NCBI GenBank assembly: GCA_015060205.1
Contig: SUYY01000012.1
Coordinates: forward strand, 1-51,458
Source: Bacteroidales bacterium
GTDB taxonomy: Bacteria > Bacteroidota > Bacteroidia > Bacteroidales > UBA932
Reading direction: 5' to 3'
Length of the DNA: 51,458 bases
Position numbers and translations under genes: made by a program. Each line of letters opens with the position of its first letter. Position 1 is the first letter of the stretch. This document shows, one piece after another, positions 1 through 8,655 of this stretch. The notes beneath the pieces are model-generated. The model ran no database searches and was not told the origin of the DNA. It worked only from the letters and a program-made list of their open reading frames with translations.

Positions 1-168
1 ACGGTTTCGTGGCAAAAGCGTAGCAGGTGGAACTGTATGTGTCACGACGCAGGAGTTTTGGCTTATACTCTTGCGTCGTGGCACGGATTCCGGAAAATGG
101 CGCCGTTTTCCGTCACGACGCACGAGTTTAGCATGAAAGTCTTGCGTCGTGGCAGAAGCATACACCTA
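1..168. repeat. Structured dispersed repeat, copy 1 (cut by window edge)
   Basis: This stretch is about 90% identical to 49843-50010 and has exactly the same length over the shared part. It holds two hairpins with the same nine-base arms, CACGACGCA and TGCGTCGTG, at 43-51/72-80 and 114-122/143-151. Between them lies a near-perfect palindrome at 92-111 (GGAAAA...TTTTCC). The left boundary is the window edge, so the full repeat may be longer. The reading frames across it come from the repeat and have no protein-like features. Confidence 0.85.
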
Positions 169-180
169 CGCGAGATGTCT

Positions 181-470
181 ACGATCCCTCACTTCATCGT
201 GAACAGCAGTCTTTTCACTGTCATTGCGAGGAACACTTTCACTGTCATTGCGAGGCTTCATCGAAGCCGTGGCAATCTCCTCACGACAACACTCACTGTC
301 ATGGCGAGGAACACTTTCACTGTCATTGCGAGGCTTCATCGAAGCCGTGGCAATCTGATCACTCTGGGCGGGAGATTGCCACGTCGCTACCGCTTCTCGC
401 AATGACAGGAAACAGACAACCGCTTCTCGCAATGACAAAGAACAGGCTATCTTCCATCTCGACATGACAT
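181..470. repeat. Cluster of short palindromic (REP-like) repeats
   Basis: Several copies of a widespread bacterial repeat are seen, with arms of the type TCATTGCGAGG and GGCAATCT that can pair. A 78-base unit is duplicated in tandem: 216-278 and 294-356 are nearly identical. Two further partial copies ending in CTCGCAATGACA lie at about 375-440. No gene is supported anywhere in 1-608; the open frames on both strands show the periodic pattern expected from translated repeats. Confidence 0.75.
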
Positions 471-568
471 TGAAGGTGATGCCTCGAATGTGCCTGATAT
501 GACGGAGGAAGAGATGGAAGGTGTGGAGTGTTAACAAATTTTTAATGGGATTTTTTTTAAAAGTTATT

Positions 569-576
569 TAACTTTG
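569..576 (+). promoter_or_regulatory. Bacteroidetes -7 promoter box before the small-protein/lipoprotein pair
   Basis: TAACTTTG matches the Bacteroidetes -7 consensus TAnnTTTG and lies 32 bases before the ATG at 609. No good -33 TTTG is visible at the usual spacing, so the call rests on the -7 box and on its position in the AT-rich stretch after the repeats. Confidence 0.55.
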
Positions 577-608
577 CAATTTGTATTAGATTTTTAACCC
601 AAAATAAA

Positions 609-773
609 ATGAAAGGAATTGCATTTACAGGCAATGCAGGCAGATCTGCCTACGAATCTCCAGTATGCATAGTAATGGAGATGTTTTCCGAAGGAGTACT
701 ATGCCAGAGTGACGGCAAGTTTAACGGAGGATATCACGAAGGTGTCGACGGTGACGACTCCCCTATCATTTAA
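609..773 (+). CDS. Small conserved-looking protein, 54 aa, unknown function
   Basis: An ATG-started frame of 54 codons ends in TAA 18 bases before the lipoprotein gene at 792, and a -7 promoter box lies just upstream. The protein begins MKGIAFTGNAGRSAYESP, has two cysteines (residues 20 and 32) in a VCIVMEMFSEGVLC stretch, then a Gly/Asp-rich acidic tail. It has no signal peptide and no membrane segment. From memory, short proteins with this ESP...EMFSEGVLC pattern occur upstream of surface lipoprotein genes in Bacteroidales, usually as unnamed hypotheticals; this was not checked. The promoter, clean start and coding-like composition support a real gene. The function is unknown; a role linked to the downstream lipoprotein is inference only. 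Confidence 0.65.
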   Translation: MKGIAFTGNAGRSAYESPVCIVMEMFSEGVLCQSDGKFNGGYHEGVDGDDSPII

Positions 774-791
774 CTCTCAGACCTGACAGAC

Positions 792-2633
792 ATGAAGACG
801 ACAAGATTTATCATCGCTGCCGTTGCGATAGCAGCAGCAGTATCATGCAGCAAGGAAGGTTTTAACGGAGAGACAGGAAAGGAATCCGCTAAGATCGTTA
901 CCGGCGAAATGACAAAGACTTCCCTCAACGGAAAGGAGATACACTGGACATCTGATGACCAGATCGCGGTGTTCGACAATGCCGGAGTGAAGAACGTATT
1001 CTCTATAATAGACTCGAATGGTTCATATGCTTCATTCAGCGGTTCTGTAACCTCTGGTACAACCCAGATTTATGCTGTATATCCTCAAAATCTCGCAACA
1101 TCCGCTTCAGGAAGCACATTGAAGGTGAACATCCCTTCAGACCAGACTTCTAAGGCCGGATCATTTGCAGAGGAGCACAACATTTCAGTGGCAAAGGGAA
1201 CAAAAGTCCCTGGCAACGAGGAAATTGCAGGAGTTGTGTTCAAGAATGTATGCGGACTCCTCAAGTTTACCGTTCCTGCTTATGTAGAGGATGCCAAAAG
1301 CGTGACTTTCTCAAGCAACAGCGTAATCGCAGGTGAACTCACTGTGGACTATAGCGGAGATGTACCTTCTGTACAGGTTACCGGAGCAAGTAAGAGCGTG
1401 ACAATGACAGGATCATATCCTGCAGGAAGTCAGTTCATCTTCGTCCTCGCACCGGGAACTGTGGACGGATTCACTGTGACCGTGACCACCGAGAAGGCTA
1501 CCTGGTCGATAAGCAAGGATGTTGATGTGGTCCTCGAACCAGGAAAATACAAGAACCTCGGTACTCTCGAGTTCGAACAGGCAAGTGCCGTATCAGCATC
1601 AGCAGCACACACTTACGAAAACGGGATCCTTACAGGAACTGATGTAACATTGAACCTCAATATCCCTGAAGCGGCAGGAAAATATATCACAAGACTCGAC
1701 CTTCAGGTGAAGAACGCCCAAGGTACCGAAGTACGCACTGTGAGCAAGAGCAACGCTTCCGCGACAGAGGTTATCGGAGCAAATGATAACTGGCCATATC
1801 TCCCATATGGAACTTATACTGTAACGGGAACATATACTCTTTCTGGTAATGTTGTAAAGGAATTGGGTACAGTCATGTTCACATCTGAGAAGCCTAAATA
1901 CACATTGAAATCGAACGCTCATTCTTCATATACCAAATATATTGAAGGAGACAGTGAAAGCGCAAATGAGTGTGATCCGATGGTAATCGCTTCAATCAAC
2001 TCCGCCACTCCAAGTATCTCAGAGACAATACTGAATAACAGCAATTACATCGACATTATCGGGGCATATGAATTCACCCTCAATGGCAGCACTTATACTG
2101 AGAGCAGTTACACTGCAACTGCTTATGGTCCAAATAGTGTGACAGCAGCCTTCTCTTTCGATGGTGTTGAGATGACTGATGAGGCAAACTGTCACATCAC
2201 TGGTCTTCCATACACATTCAATCCTTCTTCTAATGATAGCGTAAATGCGTGGAGTACAAGTGGTAATATTAAATGGAATGACTCCGGTGCGATACGACTG
2301 GGGTACAACTTCAGTAACTGGTTTGCTTCTGAAAAGGCTTCCATTACTAAGAACTTCAATCTTCCGGAAGATATTAATATCATCACAAACTGCAGCGGAA
2401 CGACCAATGGAACTTCAGCACAGACTACCGAATTCCGCATTCAGATATCAGGAACTGATGTATATACTATAACATCCGGGAAAGAAACATCAAAAGTACA
2501 GTTCGACAGTGGAGACCAAAACAGTACAATGACAAACGAATCACCGACTGTGGTATGTTCCAACAGTAGAGGAACTAGTCAGGCTTGTTCGCGAATAGCA
2601 TCTCTTATGATAACCTACGGAAATAAAAAATAA
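792..2633 (+). CDS. Fimbrillin-family-like surface lipoprotein, 613 aa
   Basis: The N-terminus is a lipoprotein signal peptide ending in AAVSC, with Cys19 as the lipidation site, so the mature protein should be anchored in the outer membrane. Residues about 30-265 follow the fimbrillin-like pattern of Bacteroidales: a T-K-T-S-L-N-G segment, then an IHWTSDDQIAVFD motif and a Y-A-V-Y-P segment, and later an LEPGKYKNLGTL-type strand. The C-terminal 330 residues are rich in Ser, Thr, Asn and Gly and look like additional beta-domains; I do not recognise them. It is preceded by the 54-aa gene and followed by a strong terminator, so the two form a small unit. It could be a fimbrial tip or accessory subunit, or a free surface lipoprotein. 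Confidence 0.7.
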   Translation: MKTTRFIIAAVAIAAAVSCSKEGFNGETGKESAKIVTGEMTKTSLNGKEIHWTSDDQIAVFDNAGVKNVFSIIDSNGSYASFSGSVTSGTTQIYAVYPQNLATSASGSTLKVNIPSDQTSKAGSFAEEHNISVAKGTKVPGNEEIAGVVFKNVCGLLKFTVPAYVEDAKSVTFSSNSVIAGELTVDYSGDVPSVQVTGASKSVTMTGSYPAGSQFIFVLAPGTVDGFTVTVTTEKATWSISKDVDVVLEPGKYKNLGTLEFEQASAVSASAAHTYENGILTGTDVTLNLNIPEAAGKYITRLDLQVKNAQGTEVRTVSKSNASATEVIGANDNWPYLPYGTYTVTGTYTLSGNVVKELGTVMFTSEKPKYTLKSNAHSSYTKYIEGDSESANECDPMVIASINSATPSISETILNNSNYIDIIGAYEFTLNGSTYTESSYTATAYGPNSVTAAFSFDGVEMTDEANCHITGLPYTFNPSSNDSVNAWSTSGNIKWNDSGAIRLGYNFSNWFASEKASITKNFNLPEDINIITNCSGTTNGTSAQTTEFRIQISGTDVYTITSGKETSKVQFDSGDQNSTMTNESPTVVCSNSRGTSQACSRIASLMITYGNKK

Positions 2634-2651
2634 AACATCACATACTACCAT

Positions 2652-2690
2652 CCCCCGGAAATCTCCACATTTCCGGGGGATTTCGTTTTC
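2652..2690 (+). terminator. Rho-independent terminator after the lipoprotein gene
   Basis: An 11-base perfect stem (CCCCCGGAAAT with ATTTCCGGGGG, 2652-2662/2669-2679) has a six-base loop and is followed by a T-rich stretch. It lies 19 bases after the stop codon at 2633. Confidence 0.85.
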
Positions 2691-3064
2691 CCGCAAAATT
2701 GTTATCTCAGTGGGTTCAAACTAACAAACTCTAACAATACAGTTGAAGTGGAGAACGCTTATACCCTGAGAAGTGCCTACATATACGTACATAGAGTCAA
2801 ATTAGAATACAACTAAATTCACGTCCAGATTATACTAAGCGTGCCCGAAGGTGTCAAAATGAGAACCGTCGGGCACGCATCTTTTATAGAAGTCGATATA
2901 TATCAACACTTTAGCAAAAACACCCGTGTCAGACGGTGCATAATCCGGCACCTTCCGGCACGCTTCCGATCCTATTTCTCTGTTTTTTCGGGCATCTACC
3001 GCAGGACGCATCGTCACAGAAACGAATACTGCGCAAAACATGGCAGAAAATCCGCAAAAATTGT
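2691..3064. other. Gene-free stretch with a hairpin and a degenerate promoter copy
   Basis: No protein gene is supported here. Two things stand out. The segment 2694-2725 resembles the parE promoter region at 3053-3084 but has a damaged -7 box (TATCTCAG instead of TATCTTTG). A perfect ten-base inverted repeat (GCGTGCCCGA at 2839-2848 with TCGGGCACGC at 2869-2878) has a 20-base loop and is followed by TCTTTTAT. The hairpin might be a terminator or a processing element. Confidence 0.5.
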
Positions 3065-3072
3065 TATCTTTG
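3065..3072 (+). promoter_or_regulatory. -7 promoter box of parE
   Basis: TATCTTTG is a perfect match to TAnnTTTG and lies 55 bases before the parE ATG at 3128. No clear -33 TTTG is present at 19-20 bases. Confidence 0.6.
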
Positions 3073-3127
3073 CGGGTTCAAACTTTATGTTTGCAGAAAA
3101 CTTTAAACAGTTTCTCAATATAGACTT

Positions 3128-5050
3128 ATGGCAGAGGAAATAAAAGCAGCGAATTACACGGACGATAATATCAAGACGCTCGAGGGCGTGGAGCATATCC
3201 GTCTCAGACCCGGAATGTACATCGGAACGCTCGGAAACGGAGACGATCCGGCAGACGGTATATATGTGCTTCTGAAGGAAGTGGTGGACAACTCCATCGA
3301 CGAGTTCTCGGCGGGTTTCGGAAAGCAGATACATATCACTGTATCTGAAAAGGAAGTTTCCGTAAGGGACTTCGGACGAGGTATTCCGCTCAATTCCGTA
3401 GTAAAGGCCGTAAGTATCCTGAACACCGGAGGCAAGTACGACAGCAAGGGCTACAAGAAGTCTGTGGGACTGAACGGTGTAGGTCTGAAGGCAGTGAACG
3501 CTCTCTCCTCACACTTTTATGTGGAGGCATACCGTGACGGAATGTGTTCATACGCGGAGTTCAGCGCAGGAAAACTTCTGAACGACGGACAGAAACCTAC
3601 AAAGGAAAAGAACGGAACATATGTGAAGTTCATCCCTGATGAGAACCTTTTCGTGGGATATTCCTACCGTCTGGACACTGTAGAGTCCATGATAAAGAAC
3701 TACTCCTACCTCAAGAAAGGACTGACACTGAACCTCAACGGCACTGCCTACAAGTCTGAAAACGGTCTTCTCGACCTTATAAACGAGAAACTTTCAGAAG
3801 AACCGCACTACGCGCCGATCCATATCGCAGGAGAGGACATCGAGATAGTGATAACCCACGGCAACAGTTACGGAGAGAACATCACATCATTTGTCAACGG
3901 TCAGAACACCCGCGACGGTGGTACTCATCTGGCGGCAATCAGGGAGGCTGTGTCAAAGACCCTCAAGGAGTTCTTCAAGGTATGGTCCAAGAAGGATTTC
4001 GCACCGGAAGACATCCGTCAGGGCATCATCGGGGCCATAAGCATACAGATCCAGGAGCCAATCTTCGCGAACCAGGCGAAAACGAAACTCGGTTCCACCT
4101 ATATGTGGAATCAGGAGGTGGAGAACGAAGATGGAACCAGAAGTTATGACATCGGTCCTACCATCAGGTCTTTTGTGAACGATTTCGTAAAGACCAATCT
4201 GGACAACTATCTCCATATGCACAAGGAGATAATCCCTGCCCTTCAGGACAAGATTGCCTCTTCGGAGAAGGAGCGTCAGGAAATTTCATCCATCCAGAAG
4301 AAGGCCAAGGAACGCAACAAGCGCACAAGCGTCTATAACAAGAAACTCAGAGACTGCAAATACCACTACAAAGATAAGTTGCCTGCTGCGAAAGAGGAAC
4401 TCAGGGATCTCACAAGCATATTCATCACCGAGGGAGACTCTGCGAGCGGAACCATCACAAAGGCTCGAAATGCAGAGACCCAGGCGGTGTTCTCACTCAG
4501 AGGAAAGCCTCTGAACTGCTATAAGGAAGGACCGAAGAAGTTTGCTGAAAACGAGGAACTCAACCTTCTGATCAATGCTCTGGGCCTTGAGGAGGATATC
4601 GAGGATCTCAGATACAGAAGAATAATCGTTGCGACCGATGCCGATGACGACGGAATGCATATCAGGATGCTTGTTCTGACATTCTTCCTGAAATACTACC
4701 CTGATCTCGTACGTCGCGGACATGTATATATTCTCCAGACCCCTCTGTTCAGGGTGAAGAACAAGAAGGAAGTGCTCTACTGCTACAATCAGGAGGAGAG
4801 GGACAGTGCCGTGAAGAAACTGAAGACCGGTGTGGAGATAACACGATTCAAAGGTCTCGGAGAGATTTCCTGGAACGAGTTCACTGAGTTCATCGGAGAC
4901 AAGATGAGACTCGACAAGGTGAAGTTGAGTGACGAGGAATCGATTTCTGAACTTCTTGAGTTCTATATGGGTGACAACACTTTTGAAAGACAGAACTTCA
5001 TCAGACAGAACCTCAGGTCCGAGGCTGAACTTGAAGACGTAAATATATAG
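3128..5050 (+). CDS. parE: DNA topoisomerase IV subunit B
   Basis: ParE is the ATPase subunit of topoisomerase IV, which unlinks replicated chromosomes. The 640-aa protein has a GHKL ATPase domain with EVVDNSIDE near residue 57 and the glycine-rich GLNGVGLKAV near 117. The QAKTKLGS loop lies near 316, and the TOPRIM domain carries EGDSASG near 434 and the metal site DADDDG near 504. A separate gyrB lies at 35505-37496, and this sequence fits the ParE type (insertion-rich middle, RPGMYIG start). No parC follows it here; instead an acyltransferase starts four bases after the stop, suggesting co-transcription with the lipid genes. Confidence 0.9.
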   Translation: MAEEIKAANYTDDNIKTLEGVEHIRLRPGMYIGTLGNGDDPADGIYVLLKEVVDNSIDEFSAGFGKQIHITVSEKEVSVRDFGRGIPLNSVVKAVSILNTGGKYDSKGYKKSVGLNGVGLKAVNALSSHFYVEAYRDGMCSYAEFSAGKLLNDGQKPTKEKNGTYVKFIPDENLFVGYSYRLDTVESMIKNYSYLKKGLTLNLNGTAYKSENGLLDLINEKLSEEPHYAPIHIAGEDIEIVITHGNSYGENITSFVNGQNTRDGGTHLAAIREAVSKTLKEFFKVWSKKDFAPEDIRQGIIGAISIQIQEPIFANQAKTKLGSTYMWNQEVENEDGTRSYDIGPTIRSFVNDFVKTNLDNYLHMHKEIIPALQDKIASSEKERQEISSIQKKAKERNKRTSVYNKKLRDCKYHYKDKLPAAKEELRDLTSIFITEGDSASGTITKARNAETQAVFSLRGKPLNCYKEGPKKFAENEELNLLINALGLEEDIEDLRYRRIIVATDADDDGMHIRMLVLTFFLKYYPDLVRRGHVYILQTPLFRVKNKKEVLYCYNQEERDSAVKKLKTGVEITRFKGLGEISWNEFTEFIGDKMRLDKVKLSDEESISELLEFYMGDNTFERQNFIRQNLRSEAELEDVNI

Positions 5051-5054
5051 AAAT

Positions 5055-5606
5055 ATGTGGAGAAAATTCTGCGGATGGCTACTCCGCACAATGGGTTGGA
5101 CCGCTGTCGACCCTGTAGCCCCGGATGATAAATGCGTGATCCTCGGTGTACCTCACACCTCATTCTGGGATTTCGTGATTTCGTATCTTTATTATGTATC
5201 GGTAGGTGGCAAGCCTTACTGTATGATCAAGGGTGAACTTTTCTGGGGTCCTCTCGGATGGCTTCTGCGAAAACTGGGCGGAATTCCTGTTGACCGAAAG
5301 AAAGGCAGCAATGTGGCTCTGAGCGTCATCAACGAGATGAAAAACACTCCTGTAGTACACCTTGCCCTTGCTCCGGAAGGAACCCGCAAGCCAGTAAAAC
5401 GCTGGAAGACCGGTTTCCACACCATCGCCCGCCAGGTGGGATGCCCTGTATATATGGGATATTTCGACTGGGGAACAAAAAGAGTGGGTCGTGGACAGAA
5501 GGTAGAACTTACCGACGATGCGAAGGCAGATATGGCACGCATCCAGGCTCTTTATGAAGAAATGCATCTTACCGGAAAACATCCGGAACTGTACATAACC
5601 AAATAA
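5055..5606 (+). CDS. PlsC-type 1-acylglycerol-3-phosphate acyltransferase family protein
   Basis: This 183-aa protein has the acyltransferase signature HTSFWD at residues 34-39 (the HxxxxD catalytic motif) and EGTR near 107, which binds the phosphate of the acceptor. These proteins move an acyl chain from acyl-CoA or acyl-ACP to a lipid at the inner face of the membrane. It is shorter than typical PlsC (about 240 aa) and has no N-terminal membrane helix beyond the hydrophobic MWRKFCGWLLRTMGW start. It sits between parE and an acyl-CoA synthetase, which fits a lipid role. The exact acceptor is not known. Confidence 0.75.
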   Translation: MWRKFCGWLLRTMGWTAVDPVAPDDKCVILGVPHTSFWDFVISYLYYVSVGGKPYCMIKGELFWGPLGWLLRKLGGIPVDRKKGSNVALSVINEMKNTPVVHLALAPEGTRKPVKRWKTGFHTIARQVGCPVYMGYFDWGTKRVGRGQKVELTDDAKADMARIQALYEEMHLTGKHPELYITK

Positions 5607-5623
5607 ACCTAAATTATCTAATT

Positions 5624-7306
5624 ATGATTCAAGTGTACAAGCGTATGAAGAGGATGAGGGAGAAGTATGTGGATACTCTCGCAAAACTCTACGATTACGC
5701 TACAACTGTGTACCCTAAAAAACAGTACACACAGTGGTATGACACAAAAGAAGGTGGATATACCTACGCTTCATTCAAGGAAAAATGTGACAGTCTGTCA
5801 AAGAAACTGACACAATACGGTATCGGAGCAGGTGACAAGGTTGCGATTCTGTCACAGAGCATGCCGAACTGGTCTGTTGCGTTCTTTGCAATAGCGCCGT
5901 TCGGGAGAATCGCTATTCCTATTCTGCCCGACAGTTCAGAAAATGAAGTTACAAACATCATCAACCATTCGGAAACAAAGGTGATCTTTGTGTCTGACAG
6001 GCTCAAGGGAAAGATCAACAAGGAGGTGATGGACAAGATGACCCTTGTCATCTGCACTGACACTTTTGAAGTCCTCAAGGCGGACGAGGAGCAGTTCACA
6101 TGCGACGGAAAGACAGCAGTCCCTACTCCGGACGACATTGCCACCATCATCTACACTTCAGGAACTACAGGAAGTGCAAAAGGAGTGGTCCTGAGCCACA
6201 GGAACCTCGCATCGAACGTGATCACATGCTACCACTCATGCAAAAGGACCGAAAAGGACAGATGGCTCTCCATCCTGCCGATGGCCCACACTCTTGAGAT
6301 GACCCTCAGCATGCTTTACCCGATGTATTGCGGCGCAACAGTATATTATCTCCAGAAACCTCCGGTTCCTTCAATCCTGATGAAGGCTCTGAAGATAGTG
6401 AAGCCGACCACAATGCTTACGGTACCTATGATCATCGAGAAGGTATATAAGGGAAGCGTGCTTCCTACCATCAAGAAGAGCCGCACACTTACATGGATGA
6501 ACGAGCATATGCACGGTCTGATGTGCAAGATCATCGGTATGAAACTGAAGGCTACATTCGGAGGCCATATTTCATTCTACGGCATCGGCGGCGCGAAACT
6601 AGATCCTGAAGTGGAGGCATTTCTCCTGAAAGCAGGATTCCCTTACGCAATCGGATACGGTCTGACAGAGACATCTCCGCTTCTCGGATATGCTATGCAC
6701 GGCTGGAGGGCAGTAGGTTCGTTCGGATATCCTGTATATAACGTAAAATTGAAACTACACGATGTAAATCCTGAGACGGGCGAAGGCGAGATTGTTGCCA
6801 AAGGACCGAATGTGATGCTCGGATATTACAAGGATCCTAAGAGGACAAAGAGCGTATTCACTGAAGACGGATGGTTCCGCACAAGCGACATCGCCATTCA
6901 GGACAGCAAAGGACGTTTCTTTATCAAGGGAAGAAACAGCAATATGATTCTCGGAGCATCAGGTGAGAACATCTACCCAGAAGAAATCGAGAATGTGATC
7001 AACAATGTGGAAGGTGTGAACGAATCCATCGTGGTGGAGCGTGACGGCAAACTCGTTGCTCTGGTTCAGCCTCAGGACGATTTCATCCAGTGGGACAAGG
7101 AAGGAGAGGACAAGTTGTATGAGAAACTTGACGCATGGAAGGACAAGGTCCTGAAGATGGTCAACAAGAACGTCAGCAAGGCCTCTCAGGTAAGTTCTGT
7201 AGAGGTGATGAAGGAACCGTTCGAGAAGACTGCGACACAGAAGATCCGCAGATTCAAGTACAAGGAATCAGCCCCTACAGTGGAGGAAGAACAGAAGGAA
7301 AAGTAA
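5624..7306 (+). CDS. AMP-dependent long-chain acyl-CoA synthetase family protein (paralog 1)
   Basis: This 560-aa adenylate-forming enzyme probably activates a fatty acid with ATP and CoA. It shows the phosphate-binding motif YTSGTTGSAKG near residue 177, YGLTETSP near 345, the TSDIA Asp motif near 420, and the hinge segment KGRNSNMILGASGENIYP near 435. A conserved C-terminal lysine region ends QKIRRFKYK. It follows the acyltransferase by 17 bases, which suggests an operon delivering and using acyl-CoA. A second gene of the same family is at 10825-12456. The real substrate (long-chain fatty acid or another carboxylic acid) cannot be told from sequence. Confidence 0.85.
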   Translation: MIQVYKRMKRMREKYVDTLAKLYDYATTVYPKKQYTQWYDTKEGGYTYASFKEKCDSLSKKLTQYGIGAGDKVAILSQSMPNWSVAFFAIAPFGRIAIPILPDSSENEVTNIINHSETKVIFVSDRLKGKINKEVMDKMTLVICTDTFEVLKADEEQFTCDGKTAVPTPDDIATIIYTSGTTGSAKGVVLSHRNLASNVITCYHSCKRTEKDRWLSILPMAHTLEMTLSMLYPMYCGATVYYLQKPPVPSILMKALKIVKPTTMLTVPMIIEKVYKGSVLPTIKKSRTLTWMNEHMHGLMCKIIGMKLKATFGGHISFYGIGGAKLDPEVEAFLLKAGFPYAIGYGLTETSPLLGYAMHGWRAVGSFGYPVYNVKLKLHDVNPETGEGEIVAKGPNVMLGYYKDPKRTKSVFTEDGWFRTSDIAIQDSKGRFFIKGRNSNMILGASGENIYPEEIENVINNVEGVNESIVVERDGKLVALVQPQDDFIQWDKEGEDKLYEKLDAWKDKVLKMVNKNVSKASQVSSVEVMKEPFEKTATQKIRRFKYKESAPTVEEEQKEK

Positions 7307-7385
7307 GATTTTTCTGAAAAACTGAAGGTTTTACACCAAATTTGTATTAGAGACGTTTCGTAACACAATTAAATTTAAAGTGGTT

Positions 7386-8615
7386 ATGAAACGTCTTAAC
7401 ATTTGTCTGGGAGCAGCGGCTCTCTTTGCTGTCACATTGACAGCCTCTCCGGCATTGAATGCGCAGGAGAACGGAAACAGGGACATGGACGGCAAGATTG
7501 TCCGTGGTCCATACGAAACTAACAGATTCGGTGACAACTGGTTTATCGGTGCCGGAGGTGGAATCAACATATTCTGGAATGAAGGATATGATGTAAAGAT
7601 AAGCCCGAGCATCGATGCCAACTTCGGAAAATGGTTCACCCCGGCCATCGGTATGAGGGTTGGCTATCAGGGATTCAAATCACAGGCCTGGTCTCCTGAA
7701 GCAGGTGTACTCGGGAACACTTTGGATACATCGAAGGACAAGTATCTCCAGAAATTCGGATATATGTATATCCACGGAGATTTCTTATGGAATGCATCTG
7801 ACGCCATCGGAGGGTATAAGGAGACCCGATTCTGGGATCTTGTGCCATATCTCCACGCAGGATATTTCCGGTCATATGGTCTGAAGAATGTGGATTTTGC
7901 AGACAATGAATTTGCTGCCGGTGCCGGATTGCTCCACCTTCTGAGGCTGTCAGACCGACTTGACCTCATCATTGACATGCGTGCGACCGTCGTCAACGGA
8001 AGAGTCATCGGAAATGAAGATGTAGCGGTACTTCCTACGGTCACAGCGGGTCTTGCAGTAGACCTCGGATGGCCGAATTTCATCAGGACATCTACAGTTA
8101 TCGGTGCCTTGGAGGTGGCAAATCTCGAGAAGACTGCCATTCTGGAGGGTGCTGTAGCGGCTCTTGAGATTGCTAACGCATCGCTTGAAGACCAGAACAG
8201 CAAACTCAGTAAGGCAAACAAGAAACTATCTCAGGAAAACGCACAACTTAAGGATATGCCTCAGGTGGAATTTGCCGACTTTTTTGAAGATATGACTCCG
8301 GCCGAAATATATTTCAACATCGGGGAGACGACTTTGAGCGAAAAGGAGATGGCACATCTTGACTTCGTTGCAAAGAATCTCATTGCCAAGGCTGACCAGG
8401 AGACAGATATTCTGATCACTGTGATGGGTTCGGCAGATGGAAACACCGGTTCGATGAGGAGAAACCAGCATCTGAGCGAGGCACGAGGCAAATATGTGTT
8501 CGACATTCTCACAACAAAGTATGGTATTTCTCCTGAAAGACTCACTATAAAGTCTGAAGTGGTCAAGAAGGCACCAAAACCAGAACTGAGTAGAGCGGTG
8601 GTGATTTCATTCTAA
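7386..8615 (+). CDS. OmpA-family outer membrane protein
   Basis: I chose the ATG at 7386 because it begins a clear signal peptide (MKRLNICLGAAALF...LNAQ); a GTG six bases earlier is less likely. The mature protein has an N-terminal beta-barrel-like region (about residues 45-240), a short coiled coil rich in Leu, Glu, Asn and Lys (about 255-300), and a C-terminal OmpA-like peptidoglycan-binding domain (about 305-410). That domain has the pattern IYFNIGETTLSEKE followed by a SEARGKYVFDILTTKYG segment. Such proteins tie the outer membrane to the cell wall. No promoter box is obvious. Confidence 0.85.
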   Translation: MKRLNICLGAAALFAVTLTASPALNAQENGNRDMDGKIVRGPYETNRFGDNWFIGAGGGINIFWNEGYDVKISPSIDANFGKWFTPAIGMRVGYQGFKSQAWSPEAGVLGNTLDTSKDKYLQKFGYMYIHGDFLWNASDAIGGYKETRFWDLVPYLHAGYFRSYGLKNVDFADNEFAAGAGLLHLLRLSDRLDLIIDMRATVVNGRVIGNEDVAVLPTVTAGLAVDLGWPNFIRTSTVIGALEVANLEKTAILEGAVAALEIANASLEDQNSKLSKANKKLSQENAQLKDMPQVEFADFFEDMTPAEIYFNIGETTLSEKEMAHLDFVAKNLIAKADQETDILITVMGSADGNTGSMRRNQHLSEARGKYVFDILTTKYGISPERLTIKSEVVKKAPKPELSRAVVISF

Positions 8616-8627
8616 CTAAATAATTAC

Positions 8628-8635
8628 TATATTTG
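8628..8635 (+). promoter_or_regulatory. -7 promoter box of purT
   Basis: TATATTTG matches TAnnTTTG and lies 20 bases before the purT ATG at 8656. A TTTC at 8605-8608 stands 19 bases upstream as a weak -33 element. Confidence 0.55.
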
Positions 8636-8655
8636 CCATGATATAAAAGAACATC

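Noticed and set aside
166..537. Minus-strand open frame of 123 codons over the repeats
   Set aside because: The translation shows the same peptide stretch repeated (for example IATASMKPRNDSESVPR), which follows from the tandem DNA repeat; there is no promoter or start context.
3128..5050. A second gyrB instead of parE
   Set aside because: A full GyrB with GyrB-type C-terminus is at 35505-37496; this protein has the ParE-type start and insertion pattern.
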